Assembly (NCBI RefSeq): GCF_000194945.1
Contig: NZ_GL878511.1
Coordinates: 248,001 to 312,000, forward strand
Length of the DNA: 64,000 bases
Direction of reading: 5' to 3'
From: Streptococcus sanguinis SK1 = NCTC 7863
Lineage (GTDB): Bacteria > Bacillota > Bacilli > Lactobacillales > Streptococcaceae
This document shows positions 37,873 to 47,044 of the stretch, one piece after another. A program made the position numbers and the translations under genes. Below the pieces are notes generated by a model. The model saw only the letters and a program-made list of their open reading frames with translations, did no database searches and was not told the DNA's origin. Each line of letters starts with the position of its first letter. The stretch's first letter is position 1.

Positions 37873-39651
37873 TCATTTCTTATAGACTGGATGGTCAAGC
37901 AAGGTCAACTCTTCAATCTTGACATTTTCAGTTTCAAAGACGATAAATTCATTCTTTTCCTTAAGCAGGCCAGACGGCACATAGAGATAGTGAATCGGCC
38001 CTTCATTCCAGTAGCGGCCTAGGTTGAAGCCGTTGACCGAAATACAGCCCTTCCCATACTTAGAGCAGTCGATGAAGGTATCAGCGATATCATCCAACTC
38101 TGCTTCAAAGCGATAGAAGGTCGGTGCTTTGACTTTTTCCGGTGGATCTGAGTAGCAGTCTAACTTGGCCAGCATTTCCTGGTCAAACTTAAGCGCATAA
38201 TGCTTCCAGCCCTTGCGGAACTGGTGGTTAATCATGATACCCCCCTTGACTCCCTTGGATTGACTGGGTGCGCCCAGCTTGTAACCATAGTTGACTCGCC
38301 CCATATTTTCCACCAGCACATCAATCTGAATCCGCTCGGTGTCAGCCGAGAAGAGCATCTCATCACCGATTTCTTCCCGATACTGAGTAGCCAGGTGCTC
38401 CAGATTAACATAGAAATGACAGCGGTCATGAGTCTCCAATGCCTTGAGCCTTTCATCATGGTATTGATTTTTGATATCGGAACGGTAGAGGATATAGCCA
38501 TGATTCTGCCCAATCTGCTCCATAGGCTGCGGATAATCCAGCAGAATTTCCTCTGTGATGTCCGCTGCCACATCCAGCAGGTTTGCAGTCCCAAGCAGCG
38601 GAAAACTGCCATAAGCCTTAGCCTGTCGGCTAATCGGCTCCATCTGCTCAAGCTCTGGGAAGACCTCGTGGGTCACCCGCTGAACAGCGTAGTATTTCTC
38701 GGTCGGCTGCCCCCACTCAGTAATAGGAGCGTCAAAATCATAGGAGGTAATCTGTGGCAAATCCTTGGTCTTGCGGGCTGAACAGCCGCTGATAAAGCCA
38801 AAATTGGTCCCACCTCTCAGTAGAAAGAGGTTCATACTGCCCAGCTGCAGCATTTCTTTGACATCCTGGGCCAAATCTTCGGCTTCTCGCCGAACGATTT
38901 CCTCGCTCCAGCGGCTGAACCAGCCGTCCCAAAACTCAGTACACATAAGCGGCCATTTCTTGCCATAGCGCTCCATGAAAGCTCGTAGATTGTCTGTATT
39001 TTCCTTGGGTTGGGAGCCAAAATTCCCCGTCACAAAAATATCATCCTCAATCAAGGTCCCAGACTCCAAAGCCTCTATCCATGTCCCATCAGAAGTAAAG
39101 AGGGGAACCGTAACGCCACGAACTTTCATCATCTGCGCAATGCTGCGCATGTAGGCCTTGTCCTCGGCGTAAGAACCATATTCATTTTCCACCTGCATCA
39201 TGAGGATGGGGCCGCCTTGATCACTTTGATAGGGCAAAAGCTTGGGAAAGAGCCAGTCATAGAAATGACTGACCTTCTCCAGAAAAAGCGGATGATTGAC
39301 CCGCAGGCGCATCGAAGGATATCTCAAGAGCCAAGCCGGCAGGCCGCCAAAGTCAAACTCTGCACAGATGTAAGGTGTCGGACGGACAATGAGATAAAGC
39401 CCCGTCTCCTTAACCAACTTGAAGTATGCTTCAAAATCCAGCATGCCCTCTGCCTTAAACTGACCTTCCTGAGGCTCATGCAATGCCCAAGGAATATAAG
39501 TTTCTACCGTATTAAAGCCTAAAGCTTTAAGATTGTAAAGGGTATCTCGCCACTGGTCTGGATGGAGCCGGAAATACTGAATAGCTCCCGATAAAATCTT
39601 AAAAGGCTTGCCATCCAAGTAAAATTCTTCTTTAATTTCAAATTTTGCCAT
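37873..39651 (-). CDS. bgaC: GH35 beta-galactosidase
   Basis: A 592-residue glycoside hydrolase family 35 enzyme. The catalytic acid/base is Glu157 in QVENEYGSY and the nucleophile Glu239 in CTEFWDGW; LSGAIQYFRLHPDQW is the conserved opening. There is no signal peptide, so it is cytoplasmic by sequence. Pneumococcal BgaC of this family prefers Gal-beta-1,3-GlcNAc. Here the start abuts the stop of a Lac-family EIIC rather than the Man-family PTS that accompanies pneumococcal bgaC. The symbol is by family resemblance. Confidence 0.92.
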   Translation of the reverse strand: MAKFEIKEEFYLDGKPFKILSGAIQYFRLHPDQWRDTLYNLKALGFNTVETYIPWALHEPQEGQFKAEGMLDFEAYFKLVKETGLYLIVRPTPYICAEFDFGGLPAWLLRYPSMRLRVNHPLFLEKVSHFYDWLFPKLLPYQSDQGGPILMMQVENEYGSYAEDKAYMRSIAQMMKVRGVTVPLFTSDGTWIEALESGTLIEDDIFVTGNFGSQPKENTDNLRAFMERYGKKWPLMCTEFWDGWFSRWSEEIVRREAEDLAQDVKEMLQLGSMNLFLLRGGTNFGFISGCSARKTKDLPQITSYDFDAPITEWGQPTEKYYAVQRVTHEVFPELEQMEPISRQAKAYGSFPLLGTANLLDVAADITEEILLDYPQPMEQIGQNHGYILYRSDIKNQYHDERLKALETHDRCHFYVNLEHLATQYREEIGDEMLFSADTERIQIDVLVENMGRVNYGYKLGAPSQSKGVKGGIMINHQFRKGWKHYALKFDQEMLAKLDCYSDPPEKVKAPTFYRFEAELDDIADTFIDCSKYGKGCISVNGFNLGRYWNEGPIHYLYVPSGLLKEKNEFIVFETENVKIEELTLLDHPVYKK

Positions 39652-41007
39652 CTATCCAAGCTCCTCCTGTTTATCTGCCATCTTGACAAAGGGCAGATAT
39701 ATAGCGGTTGAAATAGCGATATTAACCAGCGAAAGAATAATTGCCCGCCAGTCGAAGGCTGTCGCAAAGAAACCATAGAGAATCGGCGGCATGACCCAAG
39801 TAACGTTTTGAGTAACCGGCGCAACCAAGCCCAGAGAGGTTGTAAAGTAGGCTACTGTTACCATGACCATTGGCGTCAGGACGTATGGAATAAACATAAT
39901 TGGATTCAAAACGATTGGCAGACCGTACATGACTGGCTCACCGATGTTGAAGACCATTGGGAAAATTCCCAACTTGGCCACTTCGCGATAGTGCTTGTTC
40001 CGAGATTGCCAGAGAATGGCAATGGCAACCCCAATCGCATCAAACCAGACAAAAGCACCGAAAGAATTATCCGTCCACATGTAAGGAATCGCATGCCCAG
40101 CCTGATAAGCTTCCAGATTGGCCAGCATGGTCACACCAAAGAGACTGGCCATAACCGGCGCCAGCACATTACCGCCGTGCAGTCCGAAGAACCAGAAAAT
40201 CTTATTGAGAAAGACAATGAGCAGTACAGCCCAAAAACTTTGAGACAAGCTGAGAAGCGGTGCCTGAAGAATCTTATAAATCCAGTCAATCAACAGCTCG
40301 CCTGTCACCAGATTAAAGAGGTAGGTTGCAATCCCCACGACATACATGGCAATCGCAGCCGGAATGATAGACAGGAAGGGCTTCATGATAGCTGGCGGAA
40401 CAGAATCTGGAAGTTTGATAGTCCAGTTACGATTCATGACCTTACAAAAGATGATAACAGATACAAAACCAATCAGAATGGCAGTAAAGTAACCACGCGC
40501 ACTGATTTGGTCACCTGGAATGACACTGTTAATCGTCACAGACAGGTTACTGCCGTCAAGTTTTAGCTCTGGAAGTTTTGAAATCGCCTTGCTCAGCCCT
40601 GGTGTTTTGCCAGCCAACTCAAAGGTTTTAGTAACTGATCCACCAATGGTAATGATATAGGAAGCAACAGCTACCAGACCGGCAGACACCTTATCAGTAT
40701 TGTAAATCTTAGCGATATTGACCCCGAAGGTAAAGAGGAACAAGAGGGTAACGATAGGAATACTGCCCTTAAATACCAGCCAGTTAATATCAATCAGCCA
40801 CTGGAAGGTAGAGGAAATCCAGGTCCAGCCGAACTGTCCTGGCAAGTCAGATAGAAAGGCATTTACCATGAGGGCGAAAGAGCCCGTCATAATCACAGGC
40901 ATGGTCCCAATAAAGGAATCCCGCAGGGCAACCAGAAATTTTTGGTTGCCGATTTTATTGGCAATAGGCATGAGACGCGCTTGCCATTTATCAACCAAAC
41001 TACTCAT
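39652..41007 (-). CDS. PTS Lac/cellobiose-family EIIC permease
   Basis: A 451-residue polytopic EIIC. Conserved FNIGEPVMYGLPIVLNPIMF near residue 340 contains the sugar-binding Glu, and IFWFFGLHGGNVLAP is another family block. I place the start at 41007 (MSSLVDKW) because AGGAGA is 7 nt from it but only 1 nt from the ATG at 41013. Its stop is directly followed by the beta-galactosidase start. Substrate is likely a beta-galactoside disaccharide. Confidence 0.9.
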   Translation of the reverse strand: MSSLVDKWQARLMPIANKIGNQKFLVALRDSFIGTMPVIMTGSFALMVNAFLSDLPGQFGWTWISSTFQWLIDINWLVFKGSIPIVTLLFLFTFGVNIAKIYNTDKVSAGLVAVASYIITIGGSVTKTFELAGKTPGLSKAISKLPELKLDGSNLSVTINSVIPGDQISARGYFTAILIGFVSVIIFCKVMNRNWTIKLPDSVPPAIMKPFLSIIPAAIAMYVVGIATYLFNLVTGELLIDWIYKILQAPLLSLSQSFWAVLLIVFLNKIFWFFGLHGGNVLAPVMASLFGVTMLANLEAYQAGHAIPYMWTDNSFGAFVWFDAIGVAIAILWQSRNKHYREVAKLGIFPMVFNIGEPVMYGLPIVLNPIMFIPYVLTPMVMVTVAYFTTSLGLVAPVTQNVTWVMPPILYGFFATAFDWRAIILSLVNIAISTAIYLPFVKMADKQEELG

Positions 41008-41018
41008 CTGCATTTCTC

Positions 41019-41336
41019 CTATTCATCAAATTTTTTATGCAAATCAACAATCTCCTTTGCCAAATCAACAAAGGCGATACTGGTCATGAGATGATCCTGC
41101 CCATGTACCATAAATAAACTAAGTTCTGTCTTTTCTCCTTGTGCCTCCTTGGTCAGCATTTCAGCTTGAGCGTGATGGGCTTGCAGCAGGGCCTTCTGAG
41201 CCTGACTCAGCCTCTCCTGAGCTCGGTCAAAGTCCTGCTTTTTAGCTGCTGCAATGGCTTCAATAGCACAAGACTTGGCCTCTCCGCCATACATAATGAG
41301 GGTCATAGCGACCTCTAAGGAATCTTTATTTTCCAT
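41019..41336 (-). CDS. PTS Lac-family EIIA
   Basis: A 105-residue helical EIIA with phosphohistidine His78 in VHGQDHLMTS. It lies 8 bp behind EIIB and 11 bp before EIIC, clearly one operon. Paralogous to the EIIA at 29351-29674, but in a different operon with a different regulator. Confidence 0.92.
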   Translation of the reverse strand: MENKDSLEVAMTLIMYGGEAKSCAIEAIAAAKKQDFDRAQERLSQAQKALLQAHHAQAEMLTKEAQGEKTELSLFMVHGQDHLMTSIAFVDLAKEIVDLHKKFDE

Positions 41337-41344
41337 AGGAGTAC

Positions 41345-41662
41345 CTACTTCATGAGCGACTCTGCCAGCTCCAGGACCTTATCCCCCTTCATCATTCCGT
41401 AGTCCGTCATAGGAATGACATCCACCGGAATGCCTTTTGAAGCTAGTTTTTCCTGTAAATCCTCCAGCAGATAGCGGACCTGAGGCCCCAGCAAAAGGAC
41501 ATCAACCTTTTTCTCGCTTAGATAGTCTTCTGCTTCTGATACTGGCACCGCAAATATCGTCGCAGCTAAGCCTCGCTCCTCTGCAGCTTTCTGCATTTTA
41601 TTGACCATGAGACTGGTACTCATCCCAGCCGCACAGACTAACATAATTTGTTTTGTTTCCAT
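41345..41662 (-). CDS. PTS Lac/cellobiose-family EIIB
   Basis: A 105-residue EIIB with the phosphocysteine at Cys10 in METKQIMLVCAAGMSTSLM. DVLLLGPQVRYLL and IDVIPMTDYGMMKG-like blocks are typical. The start at 41662 has GGAGG six bases upstream; a longer in-frame start at 41698 overlaps that site. First gene of the PTS-GH35-AKR operon, behind a consensus promoter with a cre site. Confidence 0.92.
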   Translation of the reverse strand: METKQIMLVCAAGMSTSLMVNKMQKAAEERGLAATIFAVPVSEAEDYLSEKKVDVLLLGPQVRYLLEDLQEKLASKGIPVDVIPMTDYGMMKGDKVLELAESLMK

Positions 41663-41710
41663 CGGCATCCTCCTTAATGAATCTGACCTAGCCTGCAACG
41701 ACGCTTGCTA

Positions 41711-41733
41711 TTTGTTTTCAATATATAAACAAA
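41711..41733. promoter_or_regulatory. Candidate ROK-repressor operator
   Basis: TTTGTTT-N9-AAACAAA, an inverted repeat of the type bound by XylR/ROK repressors. It lies between the PTS promoter and the EIIB start, next to the divergent ROK gene. Confidence 0.58.
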
Positions 41734-41781
41734 AATCCAAAAACAGAATATTTTTCACTATGTTATTAATATTCTATAAAC

Positions 41782-41818
41782 ATTATAACTATTTTTCTGT
41801 ACTATGTCAACGCTTACA
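41782..41818 (-). promoter_or_regulatory. PTS-bgaC operon promoter with overlapping cre site
   Basis: Minus-strand TTGACA (complement of 41805-41810), 17 bp, TATAAT (complement of 41782-41787). The sequence TGTCAACGCTTACA at 41805-41818 matches the CcpA cre consensus and covers the -35, so glucose repression is expected. Confidence 0.85.
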
Positions 41819-41866
41819 TTTGAGATTTCTAGCTTTTTTTGATAGTATAGCAGCAGAGGAAACAAG

Positions 41867-43063
41867 ATGACACGAACTAGAAAACAAAACGAGCTAAGGG
41901 CAACTGTTCTGGATCAGCTCTACGCCAAACGACCGATTTCTCGGATTGATATTTCAAAAGAAACTCAGATTACACCAGCCACGACCGGCAGTATCATCAA
42001 TGAACTGATCAAGGAAGGATTGGTACTGGAGCTGGGCGAGCTCAATGACGAGAGCGTAGGCCGCAAGAAAACCCTGCTAGATATTGCGCCTCGTAGCCGC
42101 TACTATCTGGGCTTTGAGATTTCTGAAAAACAGCTGGCCATGGTCATCGCTGATAATACCGGTGAGATTGTAGAAAGTAATATTCGGCCTTATCAGGTCG
42201 AGGTGACAGGCGGCCCGTCTGACCAGGAAATTATCCGGCTGATTCAAGATTTTCTGAAAAAGAACAGCAAATACTCCATCTCAGCGATTGCCCTCGGACT
42301 ACCGGGACATGTGAATCTCTCTGAGAGTGATTTTATCATTTCTAAAAACCCCCACTGGGGACAGATTAACCTGCGAACTATTCAAGAAGTATTTGACCTT
42401 CCTGTCTACTTTGCCAATAAGTCCCACTGCTTGACACTGGCTGAACGCCTCTTTAGCTATCATCCGACAGACAGTAATTTTATCGTCTATCATGTCGCCA
42501 GAGGTATTCATTGCTCCTACATGTACAAGGGCAGCATTTACAGTCAGGATAATTATCTTATCGGGGAGGTAGGGCATACCGTCATCAATCCTGAAGGCGA
42601 GCGCTGTCCTTGCGGCAAACACGGATGCCTGCAGGTCTATGCCAGCGAGAGTGCTCTGATTGATAAAGCAGCTATCCTGTATCAGGCTTCCCAGACCTCA
42701 CTCTTAAAGACCCTTGTAGAGGACGTCAATGACATTGATTTGACAAGTCTGATGACCGCCTATCGCTTAGGAGACTTGGGCAGCATTGAGTTGATTCATA
42801 CTGCCTGCCGCTACCTGGCCATTTCCATTTCCAACCTCTGCCAGCTTATTGATAGCGAAAGGATTTATCTAGACGGCCAGCTCTTCTCTTATCCGGTGAT
42901 TGCCGAGCAGGTTCTGGCTCAGTTAGAGCAGGAAGTACCTCTCTTTCCAAAACAAAAACAAGCAGAGATTGTTATTATCCCCTACTCTAAATACAGCATT
43001 GCCCGCTCTGCAGTCAGCCTCTGTGTCTATCATGAATTTTTAGATAAAAAAGGAAACCTATAA
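41867..43063 (+). CDS. ROK-family (NagC/XylR-type) transcriptional repressor
   Basis: A 398-residue regulator. The N-terminal winged HTH (about 12-65: PISRIDISKETQITPATTGS) is followed by a ROK sugar-binding domain with the zinc motif GERCPCGKHGCLQVYAS (about 244-260) and LGLPGHVN-type phosphate block. Divergent from the PTS-bgaC operon and the likely local repressor. Ends at a strong terminator. Confidence 0.9.
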   Translation: MTRTRKQNELRATVLDQLYAKRPISRIDISKETQITPATTGSIINELIKEGLVLELGELNDESVGRKKTLLDIAPRSRYYLGFEISEKQLAMVIADNTGEIVESNIRPYQVEVTGGPSDQEIIRLIQDFLKKNSKYSISAIALGLPGHVNLSESDFIISKNPHWGQINLRTIQEVFDLPVYFANKSHCLTLAERLFSYHPTDSNFIVYHVARGIHCSYMYKGSIYSQDNYLIGEVGHTVINPEGERCPCGKHGCLQVYASESALIDKAAILYQASQTSLLKTLVEDVNDIDLTSLMTAYRLGDLGSIELIHTACRYLAISISNLCQLIDSERIYLDGQLFSYPVIAEQVLAQLEQEVPLFPKQKQAEIVIIPYSKYSIARSAVSLCVYHEFLDKKGNL

Positions 43064-43065
43064 AG

Positions 43066-43096
43066 GCCGAGACAAGAATCTCGGTCTTTTTTTTTA
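43066..43096 (+). terminator. Terminator of the ROK gene
   Basis: GGCCGAGA-CAAGAA-TCTCGGTC hairpin followed by nine T. Confidence 0.85.
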
Positions 43097-43102
43097 CAAA
43101 AA

Positions 43103-43144
43103 AAGAGACAGGCTTTCTAGGAGCTTACCCCTAAAAGCCTGTCT
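43103..43144 (-). terminator. Terminator of the TIM-barrel gene
   Basis: GAGACAGGCTTT and AAAGCCTGTCTC arms around a 17-nt centre; the T-run on the minus strand follows (complement of the A-run near 43097-43103). Confidence 0.75.
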
Positions 43145-43151
43145 CATTTTA

Positions 43152-44048
43152 CTATCTATTAATCGAGCGTGAAATCATAGAAATGGTGTGGCGCTGCCCT
43201 CTGAGAGCCTTGCTCATGGCAAAGATATTTTCAACCGGAGCCAGACAGCCGTAGCCTGAATCTCCGATATGCTGGATATCTACACCGCAGATTTTGTTGC
43301 GGATAGCCATTTGCTTGACAATATCCTCATCAGCACTCTCCTGACTGGTACCGATAGCACTCATAACCAGAGCCCCTTTTTGATGGGCCAGCCGGACAAT
43401 CTGCTTCAAGTCCTGCTCATCAAAGCCTGGCACACTGCCGACTGCCGGTGCTAGGACAATATCGACACCTGCTTCGATAAATTGAGCGATTGCTTCTAGG
43501 TCTGCTACCGGCTCATCCACACCTGAAGCATGCATTTTACCCGCAATCAGCAGGCCTGAAAAATTCTCCTTGACCACTCGAATGGTGTCGATAATGGCCT
43601 GATTGGTGACACCAGTCCCTGGATTACCTGTCAGACAGATAAAGTCAACGCCCAGCTCTTCTGCTCGCTGAATGGTCGCTAGACTAGCCTGACGCCCCTC
43701 ATCGATGATCAGGCGTTCTCCTGCCATCTGGGCCTGACTGTCCACCGGCTCTAGATTGATACCGATAGGACGACCCACCAAGCGGTGTAGCTCCTCAACA
43801 AAATCTTCCTTGGCGTCCAGACCAGCCACAAAAGGCTGGAAGATATCAATCCCATTCAGCAGAATCAAGTCAGCACCAAAAGACCGAGCAATCTCTGCAT
43901 TGGTCACATCACCGATATAAGATTCTTTAAAAGCTACGTTTTCAGACAGGATAACGCGGCCCTCACTAGCCTTGATGCTCTGTTTCAGCTCCGGCGCAGT
44001 CATATTTAAAATTTCTGAAGCATTTGAACTAATGAATCGTTTTACCAT
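43152..44048 (-). CDS. TIM-barrel protein (BtpA / PEP-mutase-like), function unknown
   Basis: A 298-residue protein. Alternating strands such as ADLILLNGIDIF, VDFICLTGNPGTGVT, GLLIAGKMHASG and VDIVLAPAVGSVPG are those of an (alpha/beta)8 barrel related to BtpA/SgcQ and phosphoenolpyruvate-mutase-like proteins. Close relatives are often mislabelled haloacid dehalogenase. No catalytic role is established. Its promoter has a -35 covered by a cre site, so it is probably a sugar-responsive gene linked functionally to the adjacent PTS/ROK locus. Confidence 0.7.
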   Translation of the reverse strand: MVKRFISSNASEILNMTAPELKQSIKASEGRVILSENVAFKESYIGDVTNAEIARSFGADLILLNGIDIFQPFVAGLDAKEDFVEELHRLVGRPIGINLEPVDSQAQMAGERLIIDEGRQASLATIQRAEELGVDFICLTGNPGTGVTNQAIIDTIRVVKENFSGLLIAGKMHASGVDEPVADLEAIAQFIEAGVDIVLAPAVGSVPGFDEQDLKQIVRLAHQKGALVMSAIGTSQESADEDIVKQMAIRNKICGVDIQHIGDSGYGCLAPVENIFAMSKALRGQRHTISMISRSINR

Positions 44049-44137
44049 AAGAACATCTCTTTTCTTTATTATTCATTAATAAACACTTTGAAATCTATTC
44101 TATTTGGATATTTTGTTTGTTTTTTGTTATCAACTAC

Positions 44138-44174
44138 AGTATAGCACAAGGCTAGACAAATGTAAACGCTTTAT
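44138..44174 (-). promoter_or_regulatory. Promoter of the TIM-barrel gene with cre site
   Basis: Minus-strand TTTACA (complement of 44161-44166), 17 bp, TATACT (complement of 44138-44143). TGTAAACGCTTTAT at 44161-44174 resembles the CcpA cre consensus and overlaps the -35. Confidence 0.75.
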
Positions 44175-44281
44175 AATTTTTTTGACAAAATAGCCTGCTT
44201 TCAAAACCAAAAGCAGACTATTGAAATGCACTCGATTATTTTTGATTTGAGAAAGATGCGATAAGTACTCTTATCTCTGCA

Positions 44282-46174
44282 TCACCAGATGACCACCCGC
44301 TCTTCTGGGCTCCGCCACATGCCGTCTCCCTCTTGCACATCAAAGGTCGTAAAGAAGTCGTCAAAGTTAGGCAGCTGTACATTCGTCCGAAGCTTGGCTG
44401 GCGCATGGACATCCACGCTTGCCAGGAGCTTCATATATTCCTCTCGGCCCTTCATCCGCCAGATGCGGGCAAAGTTGGTAAAGAATTCCTCCGTAGAGAA
44501 ATCCGCTTCTTTCTTGGCTGCTTCTAGAGCTGCTGCAATGCCGCCCAGATCTGCCACATTTTCTGAAACGGTCAGCTTGCCATTGACCTTAGCACCATAG
44601 GAATCTTGACCTTCAAACTGGTCAATAACTTTCTGAGTCCGTTCGGTGAAGGCTTGGTAGTCGTGCTCCGTCCACCAATTGTTTAGGCTACCATTTTCAT
44701 CAAAGGAAGCACCATTAGTATCAAAAGCATGAGAAATCTCATGGGCAATGACCGCTCCGATACCACCGTAATTGGCTGACGAGGATTGATGCAGGTCATA
44801 GAAAGGTGCCTGCAGGATAGCCGCTGGAAAGACAATCAGGTTTTTCTGTGGATTATAGTAGGCATTGACCATATGGGCTGGCATTCCCCATTCCTTGTAG
44901 TCCACTGGTTGATTCCACTTGCTCCAGCTATAAGCAATATCAATCTGGCTCAGCTTCTGAGCATTTTCAAAGAGAGTCAGATTTTCATCCACAACCTTGC
45001 GGGAATAGCGTTCAGGCAGCTCGTCCGGATAGCCAATATAAGGCTTGATGACATTGAGTTTGACAATAGCCTTGTCCCGAGTTTCTGGTGTCAGCCAGTC
45101 ATTCTGGGCCAGGCGGTTTTTGTAAACTTCAATCATCGTCGCCACTTTCTGCTCCACATCAGCCTTGGCTTCTGGTGAGAACTTTTGACCAGCATACCAA
45201 AGACCGACAGCTTGATTAAAGGGACCTTGGGCTAGGTAAAAGGCTGCTTTTTTCTTGTCCTGAGCCTGAGGAGTCCCTGATAGAGCACGATGATAAGCTC
45301 CTGCCAAGACACGGATATCATCCGTTAGATAAGGGGTTGTATTGCGGACCGCAGAGAGAATCAGCAGAGCATGGAGTTTGTCCCAGTTAGCGGCTGTATA
45401 GATATCCTTAGCTGCTTTCCAGAAGCGTTCCTCAGGAACAATAACCTGGTCGGGTTCTTGACCGATCAACTTGGTGAAAATATCCGCCAAAGGCAACTCC
45501 GGTACCAAGGCTTTGAAATCGTCCCACTTATAAGGATGGTAGAGCTTAGCATACTCAGAGCTTTCTTCACTAGACAGAACATACTGAGCAAAAACAGCAT
45601 CCAGTTCTAAGACCTTATCCAAAAGATCCTTGATTTCCTCTTCTGCAAAGTCAAATTTTGCCAGCAAATCTTCCTGTGTCTTGCGCCATTTTGCAAGCAG
45701 GTCTGCCTTCTGCGGATGATCCTCCGCATAGTAGGTCGTGTCTGGCAAAATCGTTCCCGGTCCGTCTGCCCAAAGGACATTGATACGAGCATCCATAAAG
45801 TCAGGTGCCACACCAAAGGGGAAATAAGTCGGCTTGCCAGCCAGCTCAAAATCAGCAATCTTAGAAGCATAGTCTTCAAAAGACGCTAGGTTGCGAATCT
45901 CATCAATGTAGGCACGCGCAGGCTCAATCCCTGCCGCTTCCCGCTTGTCATAATCCGCTGCCAAGCGATGGTAAGCAACAAAGTTCTGCAGAATGATATC
46001 TTCTGGCACTCCATCGCCAGCCAGCCATTTGTCTGTCGTGGCAAGCATAAGATCTTCAATCTCATCTGCCAAATCCATGAAGCCACCCGTCACTGGCTTA
46101 TCATCAGGAATGACCGCCGTCTTGGCCCACTCACCATTAACTGCATCATAGAAATCATCTTGTAGTCGTGTCAT
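44282..46174 (-). CDS. pepO: Neutral endopeptidase PepO (M13 family)
   Basis: A 630-residue zinc metallopeptidase. The zinc motif HEISH is in VIAHEISHAFDTNGASFDENG and the third ligand in ENVADLGGIAAALEA. It cleaves oligopeptides; the pneumococcal homologue also binds host plasminogen, fibronectin and complement factors. The start at 46174 (MTRLQDDFYDAVNGEW) matches the family; a longer in-frame start at 46213 is not family-like. Divergent from scaC, the arrangement known in oral and pneumococcal genomes. Confidence 0.94.
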   Translation of the reverse strand: MTRLQDDFYDAVNGEWAKTAVIPDDKPVTGGFMDLADEIEDLMLATTDKWLAGDGVPEDIILQNFVAYHRLAADYDKREAAGIEPARAYIDEIRNLASFEDYASKIADFELAGKPTYFPFGVAPDFMDARINVLWADGPGTILPDTTYYAEDHPQKADLLAKWRKTQEDLLAKFDFAEEEIKDLLDKVLELDAVFAQYVLSSEESSEYAKLYHPYKWDDFKALVPELPLADIFTKLIGQEPDQVIVPEERFWKAAKDIYTAANWDKLHALLILSAVRNTTPYLTDDIRVLAGAYHRALSGTPQAQDKKKAAFYLAQGPFNQAVGLWYAGQKFSPEAKADVEQKVATMIEVYKNRLAQNDWLTPETRDKAIVKLNVIKPYIGYPDELPERYSRKVVDENLTLFENAQKLSQIDIAYSWSKWNQPVDYKEWGMPAHMVNAYYNPQKNLIVFPAAILQAPFYDLHQSSSANYGGIGAVIAHEISHAFDTNGASFDENGSLNNWWTEHDYQAFTERTQKVIDQFEGQDSYGAKVNGKLTVSENVADLGGIAAALEAAKKEADFSTEEFFTNFARIWRMKGREEYMKLLASVDVHAPAKLRTNVQLPNFDDFFTTFDVQEGDGMWRSPEERVVIW

Positions 46175-46263
46175 CTTCTTCTCACTTTCATGCTTTTGAT
46201 ATAACCTTATCAAAATCTACTTGTTTTTTCAAACATTTCTTATATTAATTTTAGAAATTTGTT

Positions 46264-46302
46264 AAAAATTAACTTGACTTAATTTTTATTTTAATGTATA
46301 TT
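46264..46302 (+). promoter_or_regulatory. scaCBA promoter with ScaR operator
   Basis: TTGACT (46274-46279), 17 bp, TATATT (46297-46302). The -35 is the centre of a palindrome TTAACTTGACTTAA extended by A/T flanks (46264-46287), the known binding-site type of ScaR/SloR metalloregulators. Mn-bound ScaR would block the promoter. Confidence 0.87.
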
Positions 46303-46323
46303 AAAACTATAGAGGTGTATGAG

Positions 46324-47043
46324 ATGATTACGATTAAAGATTTGACTGTCAGCTATCAGGATATGCTGGCTCTTGAGCCCCTTTCATTAACCATTAAGGA
46401 GCCAACCATTACTGGGATTATCGGTCCTAACGGAGCCGGAAAATCCACCCTGCTCAAGGGCATGCTAGGGATTATTGACCACCAAGGCCAGACTCTGCTG
46501 GATCAAAAGCCCTTGCAACATTCTCTCCAACGGGTTGCCTATGTAGAGCAAAAGATCAATATTGATTATCATTTTCCTATCAAAGTCAAAGAGTGCGTCT
46601 CTTTGGGACTTTACCCGCAGCTTAAACTTTTTCAGGGGCTAAAGAATTCCCATTGGGACAAGGTGGCTGAGGCATTGAAAATTGTCGGTTTAGAAGACTT
46701 GGCAGAGCGGCAGATTAGCCAGCTATCCGGCGGTCAATTCCAGCGGGTCTTGATTGCTCGCTGCTTGGTTCAAGAGGCGGATTGTATCTTTTTGGACGAG
46801 CCCTTCGTCGGGATTGACTCTGTCAGCGAAGAGATTATCATGTCTACCCTGCGCAGTCTCAAAGCCGCAGGCAAGATTATCCTGATTGTCCATCATGACC
46901 TGAGCAAGGTTGTTGATTATTTCGACCAAGTTATCCTGCTTAATCGTAAGCTGATTGCTTTCGGTCCTACTGAGACTAGCTTTACTAAGGACAATATGAA
47001 AAAGACTTACGGCTCCCAGATCTTTATGAATGGAGGTGCCTAG
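46324..47043 (+). CDS. scaC: Manganese ABC transporter ATP-binding protein
   Basis: A 239-residue ATPase. Walker A is GPNGAGKST, signature [14 protein letters not shown], Walker [15 protein letters not shown]-loop IVHHDLS. It powers Mn(II) uptake with ScaB and ScaA. The start at 46324 has GAGG eight bases upstream; the longer in-frame start at 46294 lies within the promoter. First gene of scaCBA, ending one base before scaB. Confidence 0.93.
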   Translation: MITIKDLTVSYQDMLALEPLSLTIKEPTITGIIGPNGAGKSTLLKGMLGIIDHQGQTLLDQKPLQHSLQRVAYVEQKINIDYHFPIKVKECVSLGLYPQLKLFQGLKNSHWDKVAEALKIVGLEDLAERQISQLSGGQFQRVLIARCLVQEADCIFLDEPFVGIDSVSEEIIMSTLRSLKAAGKIILIVHHDLSKVVDYFDQVILLNRKLIAFGPTETSFTKDNMKKTYGSQIFMNGGA

Positions 47044-47044
47044 G

